From Campylobacter lari (GTDB lineage Bacteria; Campylobacterota; Campylobacteria; Campylobacterales; Campylobacteraceae), in assembly GCF_001017575.1 (NCBI RefSeq), contig NZ_CP011372.1:806001-870000 (forward strand): DNA of 64,000 nucleotides, read 5' to 3'. A program made the position numbers and the translations under genes. The notes beneath the pieces were generated by a model. It saw nothing but the letters and a program-made list of their open reading frames with translations, was not told the origin of the DNA and ran no database searches. Positions 52,492 through 60,643 of the stretch are shown in pieces (the first letter of the stretch is position 1; each line of letters starts with the position of its first letter).

Positions 52492-53154
52492 ATGAAAGAT
52501 TATTATGAATTAGTAGAAGAGTTAAAAACTTTTTTCAATGTAAAAAGTTTAGAAGAAGTAGCTGAAAAATTAGGATATAAAAAAAATAACGCAAACAATT
52601 GGCGTAACAATAAACAACTTTCTGCTCAAGCACTTAAGAAATATTACGATTTAAAAAACAACAAAAAACATATAATTAAAACAAGCAATATAGAAAATAC
52701 AGTTAAAATCAGATATTTTCCTAATGTTTATGCTAGTGCAGGTTTTGGAAACGATAACAGCGATGAAAACTTTCAAACTATATATCTTGATAAAAATTTT
52801 TTAGTAGAAATATTAGGTATTCCTTACAAAACACAATATGATATGATAAAAATATTTGGCGATAGCATGGAACCTTTTATACAAAATGGAAGTTTTGTTA
52901 TAGTTGATACTAGTAAAAATTCTCTCGATAAGATCAAAAATGCTGATGTGGCTATTTTTAGATACGATGGTGAATTATTTTGCAAACGCATAAGAAAAAA
53001 TGTCCTTGATGATGAAATTATCATAAGTAGTGATAATATAGGTTTTGAAGACAAAAAAATTAAAAAATCTGCATTAAAAGACTATGTATTTTTAGGTGTT
53101 GTAATTTGCTCGTGTAACACTAAAATATTCTTAAATCAAATAGAAAGAATATAA
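52492..53154 (+). CDS. Self-cleaving S24 (CI/LexA-like) repressor
   Basis: 220 aa. Helix-turn-helix in the first 55 residues (LEEVAEKLGYKKNNANNWR). Hinge YASAGFG contains an Ala-Gly bond (83-84), the usual autocleavage site. Catalytic Ser125 (IFGDSMEP) and Lys165 (FCKRIR). RecA-stimulated cleavage, and so induction on DNA damage, is expected. ATG 52492 is used; an earlier ATG at 52462 lies in the operator. Directly followed by the exonuclease gene with no gap. Confidence 0.85.
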   Translation: MKDYYELVEELKTFFNVKSLEEVAEKLGYKKNNANNWRNNKQLSAQALKKYYDLKNNKKHIIKTSNIENTVKIRYFPNVYASAGFGNDNSDENFQTIYLDKNFLVEILGIPYKTQYDMIKIFGDSMEPFIQNGSFVIVDTSKNSLDKIKNADVAIFRYDGELFCKRIRKNVLDDEIIISSDNIGFEDKKIKKSALKDYVFLGVVICSCNTKIFLNQIERI

Positions 53155-54534
53155 ATGCTTGTTTGGGGCGCTATAGCAATTTGGCTTTTAATTTTATTTT
53201 ATTATTGTTTTGATGATTTTGTCAAAGCTTTTTTAATATCCTCATTCATTTTATTTTGTCTTTGGTTATTAACAGTATTTGTTAATACTTTTAAACACAA
53301 ACCACAAAAAACAAAAAATCAAGAAGACAATCGCGCTTCAAAAGATAATCTTTATAATACCACACTTAATTTTACTCAAACACCTTTTAATCAAAAAACA
53401 AATGCTTATAAAAAATCCTTTAACGATAGTAGTAATATCAATCAAAATTTCCAAGAAAGAATTTTACCAAGATCAAGAAACAAGATAGAATATAAACCAA
53501 ATAAAAACGATGAAATGTATCCTTATAATTATTCTGAATTAATTCCGTGCTACCTTCAAACAAACCCAAAAGAGTATTTTACAAAAGATGACTTAAAACT
53601 TAATGTTATAGTAATAGACACCGAGACAACAGGTTTAAGAAAATGGGAAGATGAAATACTTCAACTTTCAATCATAGATGAAACGGGATATCTAATCTTT
53701 GATAAATATTTCAAACCCAAATATAAATCTACCTGGATAGAGGCTCAAAAAATTCATGGTATAAAACCTGCTTTTGTCCAAAATAAAGCCTCTATAGATA
53801 ACTATAAAATTCAACTAGAGAAAATTTTTAATGATGCTGATGTAATAATAGGCTATAACTTAGATTTTGATTTAAAATTTATAAAACGCGTAATAGATTT
53901 TGAAAAACCTATGTTTTGTATTGATGTAATGAAACTTTTTACAAGTTACTATCATGAGGAAAGTTCTATACTTCCAAATGTCGACTGTGGTTATAGTTGT
54001 AAAAAACTTACCTTTGCAGCATGGCATTTTAAAAACCCTAATGCACTAAATCCTTTAAATTTTCATGGAGCACACGGAACACTCGAAGATGCTAGGGCTA
54101 CTTTATATGTATTAACAAAATTAGAGCAAACCTTATCTTCTACACCTAATTATAAAAATTTTAGAAAAAGATTGGGTTTTAACAGAATAATTGATTTATT
54201 TTATCAAGACTTTTTAAAAAAAGAAGAGGAAGAATTAAACAAACAAAAGCTTAAATCAGATATAAAAGATAATGTTGATAAATTATATAATGAGATGATC
54301 GCAACTTTAGGCAGTGATGTAAAAATTTCAAAAATCATTCATAATTCCTATGCGACTTTTTATATAAAAAATCAAAAAAAATGGATTATGAAAGTCTATT
54401 TTAATGAAAATGCAAAAGCCCAAAAAGCTCTTTTAAATATTCCAAATTCAAAATTTAGAAAAGTTGATGAAAAGTTTTTTATAAGACAAAAGAAAAAATT
54501 AAAAGAGATTATAAATTCATTTATTGTCGAATAA
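53155..54534 (+). CDS. Membrane-anchored DEDDh 3'-5' exonuclease
   Basis: 459 aa. Two N-terminal membrane helices (about 3-18 and 23-44), a low-complexity Asn/Lys-rich linker (50-145), then a DnaQ-like exonuclease: Asp155/Glu157 (VIDTETTG), Asp237 (GYNLDFDLKF), and His307/Asp312 (HGTLEDARA). A C-terminal domain of about 100 residues (370-459) is unassigned. DnaQ proteins are normally soluble, so a membrane anchor is unusual. Co-transcribed with the S24 repressor, it may act on incoming or damaged DNA. Proofreading is unlikely. Confidence 0.8.
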   Translation: MLVWGAIAIWLLILFYYCFDDFVKAFLISSFILFCLWLLTVFVNTFKHKPQKTKNQEDNRASKDNLYNTTLNFTQTPFNQKTNAYKKSFNDSSNINQNFQERILPRSRNKIEYKPNKNDEMYPYNYSELIPCYLQTNPKEYFTKDDLKLNVIVIDTETTGLRKWEDEILQLSIIDETGYLIFDKYFKPKYKSTWIEAQKIHGIKPAFVQNKASIDNYKIQLEKIFNDADVIIGYNLDFDLKFIKRVIDFEKPMFCIDVMKLFTSYYHEESSILPNVDCGYSCKKLTFAAWHFKNPNALNPLNFHGAHGTLEDARATLYVLTKLEQTLSSTPNYKNFRKRLGFNRIIDLFYQDFLKKEEEELNKQKLKSDIKDNVDKLYNEMIATLGSDVKISKIIHNSYATFYIKNQKKWIMKVYFNENAKAQKALLNIPNSKFRKVDEKFFIRQKKKLKEIINSFIVE

Positions 54535-54655
54535 ATTTTTTATTTGATAGTAAAATTACTACTTAATATCTACATAAAAAAGGTTGCAATAATATGAAAA
54601 TTAATTTTTTAAATAAAAATTAATTAATTTTTTACTATACTTTATCATGTATATT

Positions 54656-54679
54656 AAATTAATTTAATTAAATTAATTT
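54656..54679. repeat. 24-bp perfect palindrome before the 54738 gene
   Basis: AAATTAATTTAA followed by its mirror TTAAATTAATTT, within the AT-rich 203-bp gap 54535-54737. Could be an operator, but AT-only palindromes also arise by chance in such sequence. Confidence 0.4.
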
Positions 54680-54737
54680 TAATTTGCTTTGAAATCTAAA
54701 ATTATTTATTAGATTAATTTATTTGACTTAAGGAAAA

Positions 54738-54962
54738 ATGACAGTGGCTAATACAAATACATACACAATAACTCCACAAATTGAATATGATGATCAAGTT
54801 TTGGAAATTTTAAATTCCATGGGCACTGAAAAAACAAATATAATTGATGATTCAGAAATATATTCAAAGGGAAATGTCAGCAATGACTGCGAAATGTCTT
54901 TTTCAGACTTAAAAATAACTCAAAATGATATAGATAATTTTAGAAAAAGAATTTTTTCATAA
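54738..54962 (+). CDS. Hypothetical acidic protein (74 aa)
   Basis: Acidic, mostly disordered-looking protein beginning MTVANTNTYTITPQIEYDDQ, with a helical end (SFSDLKITQNDIDNFRKRIF). AAGGAAAAA before ATG. Followed after 13 bp by the 273-aa gene; the small acidic plus larger basic pair recalls antitoxin-toxin order but no family is recognised. Confidence 0.55.
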   Translation: MTVANTNTYTITPQIEYDDQVLEILNSMGTEKTNIIDDSEIYSKGNVSNDCEMSFSDLKITQNDIDNFRKRIFS

Positions 54963-54975
54963 GTTTCATTTTGTA

Positions 54976-55797
54976 ATGATAGATACTAGAAATTTAGCTG
55001 AAATAGAAAAGGTTTTTTATACAACATATGATTTATTTGCCCAAGCAGATACAGCTCTTTCTTTAACACATCATGGGAAAAATTTAAATTTAATCAAACA
55101 AATGATGATTTTTTACTTAAATAGTTTAAGTTCTAAAAAAATTAGCGAGAAAGATAAGTTTGCTAATTTTGAACAATTAAGGACAGATGTAGAAAGTTAT
55201 ATTATATACTGCGAAAAAAAATATGGATATCTTTTTAGTTCCAAGGTGCCTAAAGCACAAATTAATAATAAAAAATTTTTAGAATGCATGAAAGATATAA
55301 AAAATTTTTCACAATCTATAGCTGATTTTATAGTCTTTAGGCAATCCTTAACTAAGGAAGAAAAGAAAAAAATTGCTGCAGTGAATTTAAAAAAAAGATT
55401 GAAATATTATTTTGATTTTGATAACTATACCTTAATAGATCAAATCATATCTCAAATTTATAGTAAAGATAATTTAATTAACATACCAAAACAAGTTTTG
55501 ATAGAATTTCACAACTTTATGTCACATATTTGTTCTGCTTATACTACCAAAAATATTATAATCCAAAACAAAAATATCGAAAGAGCCAAAAATCATCTTT
55601 ATAGAGGTTCTTTAGATCTTTATAAAATAATAATAAAAGACTACTTTATCTGCAATGAAGTTGTCAATAAAAATTGTATTAAAATGTTGTTTGATGTTAG
55701 GCTAAAAGAATACTGTGGCTTAGGAGATGGCTGTTTGCAAAACGATATCTTAGAAGAATTTAAAAAAATTAAATCAGAACTTCAATCCACTCCATAA
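54976..55797 (+). CDS. Hypothetical helical protein (273 aa)
   Basis: All-alpha, Lys-rich protein without membrane helices or a recognised motif; typical stretch EKVFYTTYDLFAQADTALSL and HNFMSHICSAY. Probably forms an operon with the 74-aa gene. Ribosome site weak. Its end lies two bases from the convergent Rz-like gene. Function unknown. Confidence 0.6.
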   Translation: MIDTRNLAEIEKVFYTTYDLFAQADTALSLTHHGKNLNLIKQMMIFYLNSLSSKKISEKDKFANFEQLRTDVESYIIYCEKKYGYLFSSKVPKAQINNKKFLECMKDIKNFSQSIADFIVFRQSLTKEEKKKIAAVNLKKRLKYYFDFDNYTLIDQIISQIYSKDNLINIPKQVLIEFHNFMSHICSAYTTKNIIIQNKNIERAKNHLYRGSLDLYKIIIKDYFICNEVVNKNCIKMLFDVRLKEYCGLGDGCLQNDILEEFKKIKSELQSTP

Positions 55798-55799
55798 AA

Positions 55800-56324
55800 T
55801 CACTGATTCAACTCCTTAATTTTATCCATATTGATCTCACATTGCTTATAGTGATAAAAAAGCTCACTATAAGCTTTTAATATATCTTTTTCATCTTGCA
55901 CTATAGGTTTATGCGCTCTATCAAATTCTAAAAGCTCATTTGGTATTTGCACTTTTTGAATTTGTATTTTGGTTAATCTTGTGTTTTGCTCCCACAGCCT
56001 ATCAAGCATAGCATTAAAAAGCTTAGTAGTATTAGTTTCATTGCTTTTGGATATATAGTTTTTAACATCATCAACCCTTGTTTTGATTTGATTTTTTTGA
56101 GTATTTACATGAAAGAGTGCTTTTAGCTCTTGCTCGTGTCTTGTTTTCAATTCCTGAGTAATCCTTGTGAGTTCATTATTTACACCCAAAGCTAAATTTA
56201 AATCACTTTGACTTTTTTCTAATTTTGCGTTTGTGCTATCTAGCTTAAGATATAAGAATACATTAAGCATAAGCATTAAGGCTAAAGCAATATAAAGCTT
56301 TGTATTGTTAAATAAAAATGACAT
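55800..56324 (-). CDS. Rz-like membrane coiled-coil protein
   Basis: 174 aa with one N-terminal helix (about 9-26, LYIALALMLMLNVFLYL) and a long periplasmic coiled coil (30-110), the layout of phage Rz inner-membrane spanins. No overlapping Rz1 lipoprotein was found, and no holin or lysin lies next to it, so a lysis role is only a guess. No clear ribosome site before ATG 56324. May be a remnant of a prophage. Confidence 0.5.
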   Translation of the reverse strand: MSFLFNNTKLYIALALMLMLNVFLYLKLDSTNAKLEKSQSDLNLALGVNNELTRITQELKTRHEQELKALFHVNTQKNQIKTRVDDVKNYISKSNETNTTKLFNAMLDRLWEQNTRLTKIQIQKVQIPNELLEFDRAHKPIVQDEKDILKAYSELFYHYKQCEINMDKIKELNQ

Positions 56325-56364
56325 ATTGTTTGTAGTTTAAAGTAGGTTTTTGTATAATACTTTC

Positions 56365-56452
56365 AAGGGTTAGCCGTAGGTCTGACCCCCTATGGCTTAA
56401 TCTAACCCTAGAAAGTAGGTGATTAAATTTGAGCTATATAATCCACATAATC
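56365..56452 (-). ncRNA. Predicted antisense RNA (antitoxin)
   Basis: A consensus promoter on the minus strand, TTGACT (56482-56487) and TATAAT (56459-56464) with a 17-bp spacer, lies within the peptide gene. It would start RNA near 56452 running left over the start codon, ribosome site and 5' hairpin of the toxin message. The hairpin loops of the two RNAs are complementary (TCTGACCC against GGGTCAGA), suited to a kissing contact. The 3' end is not clear; no T-run follows the hairpin. Confidence 0.6.
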
Positions 56453-56497
56453 TTTATAATTATACTACTAAGTATGATTATAGTCAAGGCTTATTAA
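56429..56497 (+). CDS. 22-aa hydrophobic peptide, candidate type I toxin
   Basis: TTG start. Encodes MSYIIHIIFIIILLSMIIVK followed by AY: one membrane helix with a single Lys near the end. Upstream, AAGTAGGTGAT matches the full anti-Shine-Dalgarno complement AAGGAGGTGAT with one mismatch, six bases before the TTG. This is among the strongest ribosome sites in the window. Size and composition match membrane-active type I toxins. No homologue can be named from memory. Confidence 0.6.
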   Translation: MSYIIHIIFIIILLSMIIVKAY

Positions 56498-56545
56498 CCT
56501 TGTCCCCTTTTTTAAGGGGATTATGTGGTAACCTACTCTAAGCTT

Positions 56546-56853
56546 ACTCCTTTCTAAAATTTGTTTGTAATTTCTAATTTTATATTTGATAAATTTTGCT
56601 GATATAGCAAGTCATATAATTTTTTACAAGCTTGTCTGCTTTGACCGACACTTTCATCGCTCTTGGTTAAACCTAGTAAAATACAACCTTTTGTATTCTA
56701 ATAATTATATATTTATCATCTTTTACTCTCAAACATTGTTTTCTAAATAAACTTTCATTTCCAAACTATAAGTTTTGCAGCGTTTATAAACTAGACTTTA
56801 TTTGTTTATAAAGCAATTGTTGCTAATATTTTGAAAAAATTTAGAGAAAAATC
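56546..56853. other. Gap before the WYL gene with a possible gene remnant
   Basis: 308 bp. On the minus strand 56560-56700 stays open and would encode LLGLTKSDESVGQSRQACKK and about 24 further residues, with no start codon at its head, so it looks like the broken end of an old gene. Bases 56700-56853 hold no gene I can see; the WYL gene's promoter should be there. Confidence 0.35.
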
Positions 56854-57774
56854 ATGAAAGATCTTAAAAAATACATCGCAAATTCCAAACTAACACGCCT
56901 TGAAGTTTTATATGAAAAATTAGTAAAGTCTGAAAATGGCATAACCATAAAAGAACTAGCCCAAGAACTCAATGTAAGCGCTAAAACCATAAAAAGAGAT
57001 ATGCAAGGGGTTTTTGAGCCTATGGGGCTTATTAAAAATGGAAGAAAATGGCGTATTGATACAAGCAAAGACATTCAAGTGCAAGATGATGAAAAAATAA
57101 TCCTTGAAGTGCTTGATACCATGGCAAAAAGTGCTGGAAACAGCTTTTATGCTAAGGCTCACCCCCTACTTTCTAAGCTTTCTCAAAATATCTCTAACCC
57201 CATCCATACTAGTTTAGATGCAGAAAAGCTAGAAGAAAAAGATTTAAGCAATTTTCAAATCCTCGAACAAGCCATCAACACCAAAACACAAATTGTCTTT
57301 AAATATGAAAATAAACTTTTCCAAGTAAAACCTCTAAAACTAGCCTTTTTTAGTGGGTTTTGGTATTTGCTTGCTTTTGATATGAAAAAACGTGATATTT
57401 TCAAAAAATTTTATTTAAAAAATATCCAAAACATCACCCTAACCCAAGAGCATTTTCAAACCGATGAGAGTTTAGAAGTAAAACTTCAAAGAGTAAATTC
57501 TATATGGTTTAGCCTTGATAAGCCTTTTACAGTAAGGCTTTTAGTAGAAGAACCGATACGAAAATACTTTGAAAGAAAGCCTCTAAATTCACAAATCATC
57601 ACCGGTAAAGACAAAGATGGCTCCATAGAAATAGAGCTTGAGATAACTCATGAAATGGAAATTTTACCTTTGGTGTATTATTACATACCTTATGTAAAGG
57701 TTTTAGAACCTGATTTTATAGCAAATAAAGTCAAAGAAGTAGTTGGAGAATACCTTGATCAAATAAGCAAATGA
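56854..57774 (+). CDS. WYL-domain transcriptional regulator
   Basis: 306 aa. N-terminal winged helix (LTRLEVLYEKLVKSENGITI, then LAQELNVSAKTIKRDM), WYL domain at about 125-205 (KLAFFSGFWYLLAFDMKKRD), and a C-terminal WCX-like part. WYL proteins of this type (BrxR/CapW relatives) commonly repress phage-defence genes and sense a ligand through the WYL fold. Convergent with the nuclease gene, 4 bp apart. Its targets may be on either side. Confidence 0.85.
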   Translation: MKDLKKYIANSKLTRLEVLYEKLVKSENGITIKELAQELNVSAKTIKRDMQGVFEPMGLIKNGRKWRIDTSKDIQVQDDEKIILEVLDTMAKSAGNSFYAKAHPLLSKLSQNISNPIHTSLDAEKLEEKDLSNFQILEQAINTKTQIVFKYENKLFQVKPLKLAFFSGFWYLLAFDMKKRDIFKKFYLKNIQNITLTQEHFQTDESLEVKLQRVNSIWFSLDKPFTVRLLVEEPIRKYFERKPLNSQIITGKDKDGSIEIELEITHEMEILPLVYYYIPYVKVLEPDFIANKVKEVVGEYLDQISK

Positions 57775-57778
57775 TTGC

Positions 57779-59200
57779 TTATTTGTTTGGTTTTAATTTA
57801 TTGTTAATCTTTTCTAAAGTGTTTTTTATGGTATTCTTGTCTAAAAATTCTTTTAAAATTTCACAAAATTTTTTCGTCCATTCTCCATAATTTTCTATAA
57901 GCCAATACGCAAAAGCATATTTTTCTTTAAAGTTAAAATTTTCAAATACATCATAGTAATAATGATCGCCACTTCTGCGGATATTATCATTTCTTATATT
58001 TGAGTTTTGAAAACATTCTAAGCATTTTTCATACTTATTTTTATCTTCATTATAATTCATTTTAAAAGTCAATCCGAAATTATCATAATCACTTTTTCCA
58101 AAAAAAACACCCACACTAGGCCACACATCATTATCATCTTCATAAATTTTTGGATAAAAATCAAACCAATCGTAATTAACTCTTTTCTCATCAAGCTTAT
58201 ATCCAAACCATTTTTCATCACATATAGTTCGTTCTTTTTCAAATTCTTTTTCAAGCTCATTAAAAAAATCATTTACTAATTCTTCACAAATTTCATCCCA
58301 CTTCTCTCTTATTATTTCTTTTGCTTTTTTATATTTATCATTATCTACATCTTTAAAATCACTTTTATTTTTGGTATATCTATACAAATTTGTAGCATTG
58401 TTTAAATTTTCTTTGCTCGATCTCAAAAATTCCATGACATAATCTTTAGCCACATAATCATCTATAGCTACATACCAAGTTAAAAGAGTTTTATACTGAT
58501 TTAAAGTAAAAATCACATTTTGCATATCATTTTTAAATTTTTTATCAATTTCATTGTTTTTAACTTTATTCTCACACACACCTATACAAGCATTAATCCA
58601 CTCTTTTATCCATTTATAATCCATTTTTAGATAAAAACTCATTTTTTTATCATTGCTATCATATATAAGATCATCATTTATTTTAAATCCATTTTTTATG
58701 CCTAAGCTATATTTGCTAGGCTCGGTATCTTCATTTTTATGCAAATAAATAGTAAGTATATTTTCATGAAAATCATCTATGTTTTTAACTTTTTCTCTTA
58801 TGTGTTTTATGTAGTCTTTGAGTTGATCTGGTTGATCTTTTGCATAAAGTTTATTTTCTATGATGATATATCTTTTATCTTTTAAACTTATGAGTATATC
58901 GATTCTTCTATTATCTTTAGCACAAGCTTCTGTTTCTACGCTTTCTATGTCATGGGCTGTAAGATTTTTAAATTTCTTAGCTTTTGTGTATCTTCCAAGC
59001 TTTTTTAAAAACTCATTTGCAAAAAGCTCTTGATAATGATCACCATGCGGATCGATCAAATAAGCTATAAATTTAGAATGATAGTTTTCTTTATACTCAA
59101 CTCCCAAAGCTTCGAAAATATTTATATCACTCATGCCTTTTTTGGTATTTTCTTCAAATTTATCATTAACCCTTAATAATTCTTCAATAAAATTTTTCAT
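57779..59200 (-). CDS. PD-(D/E)XK nuclease-family protein (PDDEXK_4 type)
   Basis: 473 aa. The N-terminal 170 residues carry the nuclease core: NYHSKFIAYLIDPHGDHYQE, then RRIDILIS (Asp) and YIIIENKLYAKDQPDQLKDY (Glu-x-Lys and Gln). The rest is a helical, charged region of unknown role with an aromatic-rich segment. Proteins of this kind are frequent in defence islands and are usually single genes. No methylase partner is present, so modification-dependent or host-triggered action is more likely than classical restriction. Confidence 0.75.
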   Translation of the reverse strand: MKNFIEELLRVNDKFEENTKKGMSDINIFEALGVEYKENYHSKFIAYLIDPHGDHYQELFANEFLKKLGRYTKAKKFKNLTAHDIESVETEACAKDNRRIDILISLKDKRYIIIENKLYAKDQPDQLKDYIKHIREKVKNIDDFHENILTIYLHKNEDTEPSKYSLGIKNGFKINDDLIYDSNDKKMSFYLKMDYKWIKEWINACIGVCENKVKNNEIDKKFKNDMQNVIFTLNQYKTLLTWYVAIDDYVAKDYVMEFLRSSKENLNNATNLYRYTKNKSDFKDVDNDKYKKAKEIIREKWDEICEELVNDFFNELEKEFEKERTICDEKWFGYKLDEKRVNYDWFDFYPKIYEDDNDVWPSVGVFFGKSDYDNFGLTFKMNYNEDKNKYEKCLECFQNSNIRNDNIRRSGDHYYYDVFENFNFKEKYAFAYWLIENYGEWTKKFCEILKEFLDKNTIKNTLEKINNKLKPNK

Positions 59201-59306
59201 TTACAATGCCTTTAAAATAATTTTCACAATTATACTACAAAAATATAGACTACCATTGTCTGTTTTTTTTAGCTATGATTTTTCAAATCATTTAAAAAGG
59301 ATAAAA

Positions 59307-59855
59307 ATGCTTCAAACCATGAAACACATCCTAACTCACACCGATGAGACTTTGCTTGCAAAGAAATTTGGCTATAACAATGTAGAAAAATTTACCAAAA
59401 CAAAAACTTTGTTTTTAGAATGCGAAAGCATACAAGAATGGCTTTTAAAAGGACATTATGATATGGTAAATTCCTCTTTAGAATTTATACAAAAATTTGA
59501 TTTTATCTTAGATAAAGAAATTTTAAATTCAATTTTAGAACAAAGTATTTTATTAAAAGATAAACACATAAAATTACAAGAAGCAAAAGCCATCATAAAA
59601 ACAAATTTTAAACGTAAAAGCGAGCCTTTGCATACTTTAATGTTTTTATCTCATTTACGCGTGCTTAAATTTCCTATTAGCAATGATATGCTCTATCTTG
59701 ATAAAACGCAAATCATGCAAAAACTCAAAGAACTAGCTATGAAGCATTATGAAAATTCACAAGGCAAATTAAAGCTTTGGGGAGATATCTTACAATATGA
59801 CATTATTTATGATGATGAGTTGTTAGTTTTAAGCATGCTAAAGAGCGATGAATGA
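59307..59855 (+). CDS. Unknown partner of the deiminase-like gene (182 aa)
   Basis: ATG at 59307 follows AAAAAGG; longer in-frame starts upstream run antisense to the nuclease gene and are not credible. All-helical soluble protein (MLQTMKHILTHTDETLLAKK; FDFILDKEILNSILEQSILL), with no domain I recognise. The last codons overlap the start of the deiminase-like gene by 4 bp (ATGA), so the two are translationally coupled and probably work together. Confidence 0.6.
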   Translation: MLQTMKHILTHTDETLLAKKFGYNNVEKFTKTKTLFLECESIQEWLLKGHYDMVNSSLEFIQKFDFILDKEILNSILEQSILLKDKHIKLQEAKAIIKTNFKRKSEPLHTLMFLSHLRVLKFPISNDMLYLDKTQIMQKLKELAMKHYENSQGKLKLWGDILQYDIIYDDELLVLSMLKSDE

Positions 59856-60619
59856 TAGCTATTTCTACACTTTTATCATCAAAATATAAAAGAATTTATC
59901 AAAATCTTGTGCGAATTTTTGCTAAATTTAACATCGCTTTTAAAGAAATACCAAGTAATGATATATGGTTAAGAGATTTCATGCCTTTAGTGTATGAAAA
60001 TACAGCGACAAGTTATATTTATGATCCTGATTATCTTAGAAATTATCCACATTTAAAAACCACTATAAAACCTCTAAAAAATCACTTAAATTTAATCCTT
60101 GATGGAGGTAATTTCATAAGAAAACATGATATTGCCTTTATGTGTGAGAAAATTTTTAGCCAAAATCCAACACTTAGCAAGGAAAGCATTATCCATACTT
60201 TAAAACAAAGTCTAAATTTAAAACACATAGTCTTTTTACCAAGACTAGCTTATGATAGATATGCGCATAGCGATAGTATGGTAAGATTTATAAGCAAAGA
60301 TCATGTGCTAATCAATGATTTTTCTTTAGAAAATGTACAATTTTTTGAGAAATTAAACACCGCTTTAAAAGATTTTAAAGTTACAAAAATGAGCTATTCT
60401 AAAGAATTTATGCAAAAATACAAATGGGGTGCGTATTTAAATTTTTTAGAGTTTGATAAGGTGATTTTTGTGCCAACTTATAATATTGATGAGGATGAGA
60501 GAGTTTTAAGCTTTTTACAAAATATCTATAAAAATAAACAAATCATAGGTATATATCTAAAGCCTATTATCAAAAAAGGTGGTGCTTTGCATTGCATTGG
60601 TGCTAATATTTTACAATGA
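59852..60619 (+). CDS. Agmatine deiminase/peptidyl-arginine deiminase-like enzyme
   Basis: 255 aa, shorter than AguA (330-370), but with every motif of the guanidine-modifying fold in order: NDIWLRDFMP, LILDGGNF, HSDSMVRFI, FVPTYNIDEDERV and the terminal GGALHCIGANIL with catalytic Cys248. It should cleave a guanidino group, of agmatine or possibly of protein arginine. A second, full-length agmatine deiminase is usual elsewhere in Campylobacter. Its placement in the accessory region and its coupling to an unknown protein suggest another job. Confidence 0.75.
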   Translation: MIAISTLLSSKYKRIYQNLVRIFAKFNIAFKEIPSNDIWLRDFMPLVYENTATSYIYDPDYLRNYPHLKTTIKPLKNHLNLILDGGNFIRKHDIAFMCEKIFSQNPTLSKESIIHTLKQSLNLKHIVFLPRLAYDRYAHSDSMVRFISKDHVLINDFSLENVQFFEKLNTALKDFKVTKMSYSKEFMQKYKWGAYLNFLEFDKVIFVPTYNIDEDERVLSFLQNIYKNKQIIGIYLKPIIKKGGALHCIGANILQ

Positions 60620-60643
60620 TTAAATTTATTTAAAGGATTAAAA

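Larger units (their letters stand above)
56353..56545 (+). ncRNA. Structured toxin mRNA of a candidate type I toxin-antitoxin locus
   Basis: TATAAT at 56353-56358 would start a transcript near 56365. 5' stem-loop: AGGGTTAG (56366-56373) with CTAACCCT (56402-56409), and inside it CCGTAGG/CCTATGG with loop TCTGACCC. The ribosome site AGTAGGT (56414-56420) pairs with ACCTACT (56531-56537). CCACATAATC (56443-56452) pairs with GATTATGTGG (56519-56528). Between them is a 12-bp stem (56455-56466 with 56471-56482) and CAAGG/CCTTG. The long-range fold hides the ribosome site, as in AapA-type toxin mRNAs. Confidence 0.7.

Noticed and set aside
56353-56545. Retron msr-msd RNA
   Set aside because: The nested inverted repeats recall a retron, but no reverse transcriptase gene is nearby, and the strong ribosome site with a hydrophobic peptide fits a type I toxin better.
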